Below, piece after piece: positions 46,319-53,685 of a stretch of 57,132 bases of DNA. Position 1 is the stretch's first letter. Each line of letters begins with the position of its first letter. The DNA is from Nitrospirota bacterium. Its GTDB lineage: Bacteria; Nitrospirota; Nitrospiria; Nitrospirales; UBA8639. The position numbers were made by a program, and so were the translations under genes. Where the stretch lies: NCBI GenBank assembly GCA_029864405.1, contig JAOTTP010000009.1, positions 1 through 57,132 of the forward strand, read 5' to 3'. Under the pieces are notes generated by a model. It did no database searches. It was given only the letters and a program-made list of their open reading frames with translations, and was not told where the DNA came from.

Positions 46319-47440
46319 ATGGCACACCCCACGGAATGGAAAGGGTCGTATTACGACGGACAATCGTTGATTCCACAACATGTGACCCTTACCGTTGAAG
46401 CTGTCAGCCTGAACCTCCACTTTGCTGACGGCACAACCAGGATTTGGCCCTACCAAGAACTTCGACAGACCCAGGGACGCTATTCTGGAGAAGAAGTCCG
46501 ATTCGAGCGGGGAACAGGGATTGGAGAAACACTGGTCATCCCCAGCGCCAATATTCTGCTCGCGATTCATGAACAAGAGGGATCGCACGCCGGCCATTTT
46601 CATCATCCCGGCACGCGACGCACACGTGTGTATTGGACGGTGCTCGCCGCACTCGCCAGCATCCCAATCATTTATGGCATCTTCACCTGGGGGATTCCCT
46701 GGTTGGCTCGGCCAATCACCTCCGCCATTCCTCTTTCCTGGGAAATCCAGCTGGGGCAATTCATCCAACAAGAAGTCACGACCGGAACACCTGTCTGCAA
46801 CAACCCGAAACTGATCCACGCGGTCGAATCCATTATGACGGCCCTGACCGATCCCATCGACACACTCCCCTATCGATTTCAGGTGACCGTGGTGGATAGC
46901 TCCGTCGTCAACGCCATGGCCGCCCCAGGCGGGTATGTGCTGGTCTTTCGTGGTCTCCTGCAAGACACCGCTTCGCCCGAAGAATTCGCAGGAGTCCTGG
47001 CTCATGAAATTCAACACGTACTGCTTCAACACACCATGCACCTTATCGTGCGGCATGTGTCGATGGCCTTCGTTATCGCCGCCCTCACCGGAGACGCCAG
47101 CGGCATGGTATCGTATGCCCTCCAAGCCGCCCAAACCCTTCAGACCCTGTCCTATAGCCGTGATGCCGAGGACCAAGCCGATGAACAGGGATTCCAGTTA
47201 TTACAACGGGCGGGGATCAACCCCGAGGGGATGCTCACCTTTTTCGCCAAGCTTGGCAAAGAACAACCCGCGGACGGCGTCCTTCGCTACCTTTCCACCC
47301 ATCCGGCGACCCAAGACCGCCTTGCACACCTGAAGGCGTTGCTGCCACCAGCCTCCACGACCTATCAAGCCTTCCCGTTTCAAGCTGAGTGGTCCGACAT
47401 CAACACACTCTGCGAGTCACCCCTCAAGGCATCTTCTTAA
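46319..47440 (+). CDS. M48-family membrane metallopeptidase
   Basis: 373 aa. The N-terminal domain (about 1-100) is soluble. A transmembrane helix near residues 105-125 follows (VYWTVLAALASIPIIYGIF). The gluzincin domain has HEIQH in GVLAHEIQHVLLQH (about residue 228) and the third ligand in SRDAEDQADEQGFQLL. Such proteases clean up membrane or envelope proteins. The pairing with the DUF898 gene suggests a common membrane task. No good ribosome-binding site is visible, so the start is tentative. Confidence 0.9.
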   Translation: MAHPTEWKGSYYDGQSLIPQHVTLTVEAVSLNLHFADGTTRIWPYQELRQTQGRYSGEEVRFERGTGIGETLVIPSANILLAIHEQEGSHAGHFHHPGTRRTRVYWTVLAALASIPIIYGIFTWGIPWLARPITSAIPLSWEIQLGQFIQQEVTTGTPVCNNPKLIHAVESIMTALTDPIDTLPYRFQVTVVDSSVVNAMAAPGGYVLVFRGLLQDTASPEEFAGVLAHEIQHVLLQHTMHLIVRHVSMAFVIAALTGDASGMVSYALQAAQTLQTLSYSRDAEDQADEQGFQLLQRAGINPEGMLTFFAKLGKEQPADGVLRYLSTHPATQDRLAHLKALLPPASTTYQAFPFQAEWSDINTLCESPLKASS

Positions 47441-47662
47441 CTCTGTTTGCCTCCTGGCGCGAACGCCCTTGACGGGATGCTCAAGGCACCTTTTTGATCT
47501 CTGGCCCATTGCTCTCCAGCCCTAGAGCCTTCATAATAAAACCATTCGAGACATACCGGGATGTATGGTGTATTTGTCTGGACCGCGACTCCAAATATAC
47601 GCACGTCCCGTCTGTCTAGTCCGAGGTTATCATCTATCAACACACAACAAGGGGTGGGTCAC

Positions 47663-48082
47663 ATGGGAACCGAAATCACACGCTATGCCATTGGAGATTT
47701 TGGACAGTTGCATAAATTTACGGGGAAGGATGTACCGGCCGGCACCGTGGCTTTGGTCGAAGAAGATGGAAAAACCTTAACGGCGAAGGGAAAGAGTTAT
47801 ACCGCACGATTTTCAGAAATTCTCCCGAATGTGGAGATCATTCGTGTGCAATTCGATCAATACAGCTCGAAGAACATAGGCTTTGCCATGGAAGCCCATG
47901 ACAAGACTCTATCCAAGATCCCGGAAATGCTAGAAAACACCAAAGTCATTTCAGAAAAACTCAGACATGATTGGATGGCGCAAGACAAAGCCTATCAGGA
48001 TACCGAAAAAGCCAAAAAAGTACCGGCTCCCGCTCCCGCAAAAGCAGCAGCTCCCGCAAAAGAAGCGATTGCCGCACCATAA
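47663..48082 (+). CDS. Conserved-looking small protein with Ala/Pro/Lys tail
   Basis: About 139 aa from ATG 47663, preceded by AAGGGGTGG. The frame is open from 47561. The body (YAIGDFGQLHKFTGKDVPAG ... FSEILPNVEIIRVQFDQY) is compact and beta-rich, then a helix (HDKTLSKIPEMLENTKVISEKL). It ends in a low-complexity PAPAPAKAAAPAKEA tail. No family recognised. A strong hairpin follows the stop. Confidence 0.6.
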   Translation: MGTEITRYAIGDFGQLHKFTGKDVPAGTVALVEEDGKTLTAKGKSYTARFSEILPNVEIIRVQFDQYSSKNIGFAMEAHDKTLSKIPEMLENTKVISEKLRHDWMAQDKAYQDTEKAKKVPAPAPAKAAAPAKEAIAAP

Positions 48083-48154
48083 CCGACGCTTCCCCCATCA
48101 ATGGACCTTCCAGGGCTTAAACGCGCCCTTCGTTTTAGCTTCATGCCCATTGCT

Positions 48155-48187
48155 TTTCCCCCTTTGCCCAACACGCAAAGGGGGAAA
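48155..48187. terminator. 13-bp perfect hairpin, probable terminator
   Basis: The arms TTTCCCCCTTTGC and GCAAAGGGGGAAA enclose a 7-nt loop, 70 bp after the stop of the preceding gene. The T-run lies on the opposite side, so it may act in both directions. Confidence 0.6.
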
Positions 48188-48225
48188 CAACTCAAATATT
48201 TTCCAAACTTCAAATTTAAGTAAAG

Positions 48226-48475
48226 TTCCCCGCCCAAAGGGCGGGGCTTTCCAAATCCCTTAAAACAACTTCATCTAGCGAAACACCTGCACAAGACGTC
48301 GCCGGATATTCCCTCGAACAATCCGCCTCCGATATTTCGGAGCCTAGACCAAGTGGTATGCGTGTCATAAACCGCAAGGTTGGTTCGTTTAGCCGATATG
48401 CGCCCATGCGATCACAACCTGGATCGGCCTCCGGCCGACTGAACGTTTCCTCCCCGCTCAAAGAGCGGGGCTTCC
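48226..48475. mobile_element. Possible IS200/IS605-type end remnant with two matching hairpins
   Basis: CCCCGCCC-AAA-GGGCGGGG (48228-48246) and CCCCGCTC-AAA-GAGCGGGG (48452-48470) share loop, length and the following CTT. The paired change C/G to T/A in the second stem keeps it paired. Hairpins of this kind mark the ends of IS200/IS605 elements. No transposase or TnpB fragment is visible between them, so this is at most a remnant or a miniature derivative. Confidence 0.4.
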
Positions 48476-48599
48476 ACGTTCGTTTTAGTGATCTGAAAGA
48501 AGGCGGGGTTAAACGGTCGCGCCCTGCAGGATACCGCCATCACGGCAGGAAGAGAGATGGAATTTTAAATTTCGGAGAGAAATCAGAATGAGTTCATAT

Positions 48600-48845
48600 T
48601 GGTCAATAGAATTGAGCATGGGGGCTACCCCGGAGAATACCAGTCGTCATCCCCGCAAGTTGGTAGCGGGGATCCATCCGAACGAAACCAAGATGGATTC
48701 CCGATAAAAAATGTCGGGAATGACGAGAAAGAGAGATCCCGGTTTTATCTGAAGGGACAGCGGAAAGTCTTCCATTATCAAAAAGAAACAAGTTCACTAT
48801 TGAGCTGACACTGTCGGACACATGAAGGTCAGATTTTTACAAATG
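48600..48845. mobile_element. MITE-like dispersed repeat, copy 2
   Basis: It shares with 5750-6035 the core CAGTCGTCATCCCCGCA, TTGGTAGCGGGGATCCATCC, the ATTCCCGA/TCGGGAAT hairpin, the right inverted repeat CTGACACTGTC (48805-48815) and the flank CAGATTTTTACAAAT. The left inverted repeat has decayed and an internal section of about 35 bp present in copy 1 is missing. Confidence 0.7.
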
Positions 48846-48850
48846 AACCG

Positions 48851-49135
48851 TTATTTCTTTCGAAACGAAATATGATCCTTATACTCCTGAATCGCCGCGC
48901 CCAGCGCCTTCGATCCTAATGGAATATTGGCCTCCAGCGCATCTTCCACCTCTTGATCGTCAATCATCACTTCATAGCATTCGTGTTGATTGGTGAGCAC
49001 CATGCCCTTCTCCGTTTGCCGGGGCATATAGATTTCCGTCCACACTTCCTTTTCCACCAAACACACATCCCGAAACCGCTCATACAAGAGCAGCAACCGT
49101 TCTTGATCAGAAATCACGAGCGGATTATTTTCCAT
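48851..49135 (-). CDS. Small acidic protein of unknown function
   Basis: 94 aa from ATG 49135, with AGAGG 7 nt upstream. A GTG two codons earlier is also open. The sequence is mixed alpha/beta and acidic (ERLLLLYERFRDVCLVEKEV, YEVMIDDQEVEDALEANIPL). No motif recognised. Confidence 0.55.
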   Translation of the reverse strand: MENNPLVISDQERLLLLYERFRDVCLVEKEVWTEIYMPRQTEKGMVLTNQHECYEVMIDDQEVEDALEANIPLGSKALGAAIQEYKDHISFRKK

Positions 49136-49217
49136 AGTCACACCTCTCCCTTCACATCGACAATGATGGTCCTTTTTCTACTCCGCACCCATCAAACTCG
49201 TCAAGTAGGTCGCTTGG

Positions 49218-49802
49218 TTATTTCCCGAAGACGGAAACCCAGGGGTCACGACCAAGCACCCAGAGATAAAAGAACGTGCCCAGCCATCCATGATAAAGAC
49301 CCAGCGGCCAGAGATTCCGATCGCGGATATACAACGGAATAAAAAAGCACGCCAGAAGACCCGTGGCTAGCATCAGCCACCAATCGGGGAAATGGACTAC
49401 GGCAAATAGCATCACCCCAACGGGAATGGCCAACAACAGGCCAAGTTGGGGAAAGAGTTTCATGAGGTTATCGACACCCAGGGACTGCACAAGAAACTGT
49501 TGGAGGATTCCCCACAAAGGATACAGGAACAACAGAAACAGCATGTGGCCTTGCCAGAGCACTCGTCCAGTCATCATGCCATACCAGGCCATGGCTAACC
49601 CCGACCCAGCAAATAACACCGATGGCCCAATAAAGGCTTGTCGAAGGTTGTCGGTGCGAAATCCCCACCTCTTCCACCTCGTCGGATTTCGCCGAACCTG
49701 CCAGACAACATAGCTCATCCAACTGATGCTGGCTAAGGCTATGAAGAGTCCCTTTGCATCAAGACTCTTGAACACAAGATGCAGCAGCCCTGTCAACACC
49801 AC
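49218..49802 (-). CDS. CPBP-family intramembrane protease-like protein with altered active site
   Basis: About 195 aa if the GTG at 49802 is used. The frame is open to 50021 but that part overlaps the PAS-like gene. A CTG near 49853 with GGAGG 6 nt upstream is another candidate. Several transmembrane helices are present, and the CPBP/Abi motifs appear in order: GILQQFLVQ in place of EExxxR, MLFAVVHFPDW (FxxxH-like) and LYHGWLGT. The usual catalytic Glu-Glu pair is Gln-Gln here, so proteolytic activity is doubtful. It follows the PAS-like gene in the same direction. Confidence 0.65.
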   Translation of the reverse strand: MVLTGLLHLVFKSLDAKGLFIALASISWMSYVVWQVRRNPTRWKRWGFRTDNLRQAFIGPSVLFAGSGLAMAWYGMMTGRVLWQGHMLFLLFLYPLWGILQQFLVQSLGVDNLMKLFPQLGLLLAIPVGVMLFAVVHFPDWWLMLATGLLACFFIPLYIRDRNLWPLGLYHGWLGTFFYLWVLGRDPWVSVFGK

Positions 49803-49872
49803 CGCAGAAAATTCCCACCACTTGGCAACCCGATCATCGGGAGAAATTTTCAGAAGAACCCTCCCACACGAA

Positions 49873-50325
49873 TTACATGGTAAAGGTCGAGGATTTTTTG
49901 AGGAAGGCCAAAGAGGGATCCTGAGGGGAAGGCAAAACCACGGGACAACCATCCAGGTAATGATCAGTAATGAAGCCCAATGCATCAGAGTCATAAGGAA
50001 ACAGGCGGACAACCGCAACAACCGTCTTTCCCAATGTAGGAAAAACCAATTGGAGGTCTTGTGGCCGTTGAGTTTTCAGGGTTTTGGTCAGAGCTTTTTT
50101 CAAACTTTGGGCTGAATCTTTAGGTAAGACCTCATTGATGGTCCGCCCAATCAGATGCTCTCCACCTAAAAGGTGGGGACAGGGAACAGGGAAAAAACTA
50201 TCCCGATAGACTCCATTTTCATCCCAGCGAAAGATTTTATGGGGAACAAACGAGACATGATCCCCGCAAAAAATCCTGCTCAAAAACTCCTCCCACATGG
50301 CCTTCGACCAACGTTCCTCTGTCAT
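49873..50325 (-). CDS. PAS-fold sensory protein
   Basis: 150 aa consisting mainly of one PAS-like domain: FRWDENGVYRDSFFP, GRTINEVLPKDSAQSLKKAL, DLQLVFPTLGKTVVAVVRLFPY, ALGFITDHY. No output domain follows. A strong GGGAGGG lies 5-6 nt before the ATG. It probably senses a small ligand or redox signal and acts through a partner. It is upstream of the CPBP-like gene. Confidence 0.6.
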   Translation of the reverse strand: MTEERWSKAMWEEFLSRIFCGDHVSFVPHKIFRWDENGVYRDSFFPVPCPHLLGGEHLIGRTINEVLPKDSAQSLKKALTKTLKTQRPQDLQLVFPTLGKTVVAVVRLFPYDSDALGFITDHYLDGCPVVLPSPQDPSLAFLKKSSTFTM

Positions 50326-50430
50326 AGAACCCTCCCTGGTTTCTATCCATTTTCCCTATCATATAGATGATTCTCCCACCAATATTTCAGGGCTCTTTCA
50401 AACAGTAAATAAGAGTTCCCATCTGATGCA

Positions 50431-50452
50431 CAACTAGGGAAATTCCTAGTTG
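50431..50452. promoter_or_regulatory. Palindromic operator-like site upstream of the PAS gene
   Basis: The arms CAACTAGG and CCTAGTTG flank GAAATT, forming a nearly complete 22-bp palindrome about 105 bp before the PAS gene start. It looks like a transcription-factor site for a dimeric regulator (LuxR/NarL type is a guess). The rest of the 50326-50727 gap has no gene I accept. Confidence 0.45.
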
Positions 50453-50727
50453 TTCCGAGAAAAAACCCTAGTACCCTTCCTCGACGGGATTGAAAAAGGA
50501 ACGCTTAATACAATTTCTTCTCTCCTCTTTGCCTAAAACCGATGTAGTCTATCTGGTTCACCGAGAAGGCTGGGGTCCAGGCCTGTCAGTCCTTGGATAT
50601 CGACGAACCCGCCCTGCGGCGATATCTGTGTCAGGAAAAGACTGTAAAAACCCCAGGGAAATAAATCAACGGCCTGCACACCCCGATGACGAGCGCAGTG
50701 AGGGCCCTGCGATGACTCGACAATCCG

Positions 50728-51957
50728 TTAGAGACAGTAGGTCCGCAAGGGAGGAAACCCGTTAAATCCCACAGACGCATAACTGCTGGTATAGGCGCCG
50801 GCACTTAAAATCTCGATTCGATCACCGATAGCCAAATCCAGGGGCAACTCATAGGACGTTTTTTCATATAACACGTCCGCGCTGTCGCAGGTGGGGCCCG
50901 CCAATATCACAGATCCCGTTGGACCATCACGGTGGGTGCGTAGGCGATACTTAATACATTCATCCATGGTTTCAGCCAAACCGCCAAACTTGCCGATATC
51001 CAGATACACCCACCGCCGGACATCTTCCCGGGATTTGTGAGCCACGAGGATCACCTCGCTCTGGATCACTCCCGCATCCGCCACCAGAAACCGACCGGGT
51101 TCAATCATCATGTGAGGGGGTGTGGCACCAAAGGATTGCTGTAGGGCCCGTTGAATGGTTTGGGCGTAATGCGAAAAGGGCGGAAGGGTCGCCTGGTAGG
51201 TTGCCGGGAGTCCTCCGCCAATATTAATCCATTCCAATTCAATGCCCTGTCTCCTCAATTGGCGGTACAATTCCGCCGCCTGCTGCATGGGCTCAACCCA
51301 TTGCTGCGGATCAGTTTGTTGAGACCCCACGTGGAACGAAACTCCCAAGGGGTTCAATCCCAAATCACAACTTTTCAGAAGCAGTTCATAGGCCATGACC
51401 AGGTCACAGCCGAATTTCCTAGAAAGAGGCCAATCCGCGCTTTTCCCCTGGCTCAGCAATCGACAGTGCACGCCGGCACCCGGTGCATGCCTTCCCAATT
51501 TTTCGAGTTCGGCCTCACTGTCAAAGGCAAAGAACCGGACCCCACAGCCAAAGGCATACGCAATATCTAGGTCCTTTTTGACCGTGTTGCCATACGACAC
51601 CCAGGCGGCCGGTACACCTTGGGATAAACACAAATCAAGTTCATAGCGGCTCGCAATATCAAAGCGTGAGCCCAACGTTGCTAACAGTTGAATAATTTCC
51701 GGGGAGGGATTGGCTTTCACCGCATAATGAATGGCTGCCTGGGGAAATTCCCTCTGCAGCTCTAGAAACTTGTTTCGGACTTGCTCAAGATCAAGGGCTA
51801 AAAATGGTGTTTCTGGACGACTGGCCAGGAACTGCTCGAGCTTTGGGCTCAGACTACGGCAATCAGCCCGTGACAAATCATGGCGAAGCGATGGAGAACA
51901 TTCGAGAACAGACACTCCCTCACTTTCGAACCCGGAATTGACGTAACTGGTCTGCAC
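50728..51957 (-). CDS. Fold-III PLP decarboxylase, ornithine/lysine-type
   Basis: About 409 aa from GTG 51957, six bases after AGGAG. A TTG extension to 51975 is less likely. PLP Lys in HYAVKANPSPEII, SFHVGSQ, the phosphate-binding INIGGGLPA, MIEPGRFLVADAG and the active-site Cys in GPTCDSADVLYE are all present. The CDSxD signature points to ornithine (or lysine) decarboxylase over diaminopimelate decarboxylase. The product would be putrescine or cadaverine. The N-terminal 40 residues are an extra, poorly conserved extension. Confidence 0.88.
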   Translation of the reverse strand: MQTSYVNSGFESEGVSVLECSPSLRHDLSRADCRSLSPKLEQFLASRPETPFLALDLEQVRNKFLELQREFPQAAIHYAVKANPSPEIIQLLATLGSRFDIASRYELDLCLSQGVPAAWVSYGNTVKKDLDIAYAFGCGVRFFAFDSEAELEKLGRHAPGAGVHCRLLSQGKSADWPLSRKFGCDLVMAYELLLKSCDLGLNPLGVSFHVGSQQTDPQQWVEPMQQAAELYRQLRRQGIELEWINIGGGLPATYQATLPPFSHYAQTIQRALQQSFGATPPHMMIEPGRFLVADAGVIQSEVILVAHKSREDVRRWVYLDIGKFGGLAETMDECIKYRLRTHRDGPTGSVILAGPTCDSADVLYEKTSYELPLDLAIGDRIEILSAGAYTSSYASVGFNGFPPLRTYCL

Positions 51958-51975
51958 ATTCCACTCCTGTGACAA

Positions 51976-52708
51976 TGGTGATTAAAGGTGTTTACACACA
52001 CGAAGCCTCAAGCCCGACAGCCATCTGATACATCGGCTCAATATCCCTAACATCTTGAGGTCATTTTCAAACCATGTATGTGCCTGAAGCCCGCCTCCCG
52101 GATGACTGGCGCTCAGCGTGTCCGCTCCGATGGCCGTGAGACCATTCCCTTGGGAAAAAACGGAAAAATACAATGGATAATCCCCAGCCTGGAATGCCCC
52201 ATGATGCCAAAGATGTCTTCTAACGGGCTGCGGGTGATACGTTGAAAAACGCACAATTAATGAAAGAAGGAGGCGAGCATCAGCTCGCTGCCTGATTCGG
52301 TGGGTGAAACCGGATGCCCGGGTGTCCTCTCGGCCAAGTAAGAGAAAAAAAGTTCGCGGGATGGAAGTTCCTTAATTCCCTAGACAGGGGTTACAAGACA
52401 GACTTTCTGCCAAGAACTTATTCTATAAAAAGCCCTAACGAGACCACAATTCAATCTGAAATTTCCTCTTCAATTCGATCGAGGAAAGAATACCACGGAC
52501 TTCTCCATCTGTGAATGCCTCCTCCGTCCTTCCAGGAAAAATATTTTCGAACCTGGCCATATACCACACCTGAGGTCTTATCGGATTGACGAGAGAGACT
52601 ACCCTGCCCTCTAAAGTCCGTAGACGCGATGGTACAGGAAAATAGTTCTACCAGGTTCCATGCCCCAAAATTTTCCCGAGGCAAAACCCTACCTACCCAA
52701 TGGCAAAA
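51976..52708. other. Intergenic region upstream of the decarboxylase
   Basis: About 730 bp. It contains a GCGAGC/GCTCGC hairpin with an ATCA loop at 52273-52288. A 90-codon minus frame (52254-51982) lacks a ribosome-binding site and recognisable features. Otherwise I see nothing. Confidence 0.35.
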
Positions 52709-53509
52709 TTACGGCACAATGCATGGCACAACCCCTCCTATATTCGTCCCATTCAAGTGAACATTTCGCAATCGCGCCTTGGCAAGGCATTTCCACTTAT
52801 CATTTGAATCCTTTCGACCTTCGAGCCGAATACGATAGTGATGATCTTCCTTTAAATCAGGAATGACATAATAATTGTTTTCAAATTTCCGGATTTTTTG
52901 GTTCACGTCACACGCGTTGGTAAAGGTATCACCCCAGTCCTTCCAACAGATTTTCCACTTATCATACTTATCGGGCTGCACACTCCATGTCACTTTGATG
53001 TTGCAAGTGCCTTTGTCAAAATCACAGGAATGCCCACCCTCAAATCCGTTAAGACCTGTAGTCAGCCAAACTGACCCCCCAATGCCTTTTTCATTATGCG
53101 GAGGTTCGTAGGGCTCGCTATCACTCTCCTGCTGGGGAAGGCCGGCGGGACAATCCGGATCTGCAGAGCAAGCGTTCATGTTACAAGAGCCATCCGCCCC
53201 ACAAGGCGGTGGCCCATCAACAGAATCAAGCGCCACAAGCCGTATCGGAACCTCACTCCGACGATCAACTCGTGAATATTTGAGTGGAGTGGAAGACAGA
53301 CGCCACTGAAACTTTTCATAATTCATGAACGAAAAAAACTTGGCGTCCTGATTCTTGTCTTCTCCAATCAATACCCCTGATTGACCGACCTCCTGAATCG
53401 GCATTCCCTGATTACTATCAGGCCGGCCATGCACACCAAGTGGTACGCAGAGCACTGCAACCAATACAACGATGGTATGAGTTCGACATCTTGCATGTTT
53501 CATCATCAT
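52709..53509 (-). CDS. Exported Cys-rich protein with a C-terminal fibronectin-III-like domain
   Basis: About 266 aa from the first of three ATGs at 53509, directly after GGGAGGTCC. Signal peptide: RTHTIVVLVAVLCVPLGVHG. A cysteine-rich middle (PPPCGADGSCNMNACSADPD) resembles short disulfide or Ca-binding inserts. The C-terminal 110 residues look like an Ig/Fn3 sandwich (GTCNIKVTWSVQPDKYDKW ... YYVIPDLKEDHHYRIRLEG). Function unknown; likely secreted or surface bound. It lies 177 bp downstream of the metalloprotease gene, in the same direction. Confidence 0.65.
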   Translation of the reverse strand: MMMKHARCRTHTIVVLVAVLCVPLGVHGRPDSNQGMPIQEVGQSGVLIGEDKNQDAKFFSFMNYEKFQWRLSSTPLKYSRVDRRSEVPIRLVALDSVDGPPPCGADGSCNMNACSADPDCPAGLPQQESDSEPYEPPHNEKGIGGSVWLTTGLNGFEGGHSCDFDKGTCNIKVTWSVQPDKYDKWKICWKDWGDTFTNACDVNQKIRKFENNYYVIPDLKEDHHYRIRLEGRKDSNDKWKCLAKARLRNVHLNGTNIGGVVPCIVP

Positions 53510-53685
53510 GGACCTCCCGGTTTCCAATGTTTTATGAATCGTAGACTTTCCCAATCAACTTAACGGAAATGATCGCTCTACACTACGCACCGCAGCACAT
53601 CCATAGATTGGAGCACCTGGGACGACGGACGAGTTCCAAAAGCCATATGAAGCATAGGAATATTCAGGCCCGTCTCCCTGTACTA

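Noticed and set aside
46298-47176. 292-codon minus-strand frame opposite the M48 protease gene
   Set aside because: Shadow frame of a well-supported metallopeptidase with an intact HExxH motif.
50490-50765. 91-codon plus-strand frame
   Set aside because: Runs into the 3' end of the convergent decarboxylase gene and becomes Arg-rich low-quality sequence. No motif.
51982-52254. 90-codon minus-strand frame directly upstream of the decarboxylase gene
   Set aside because: GTG start without a ribosome-binding site and an Arg/His/Trp-rich composition typical of chance frames. Kept only as intergenic sequence.
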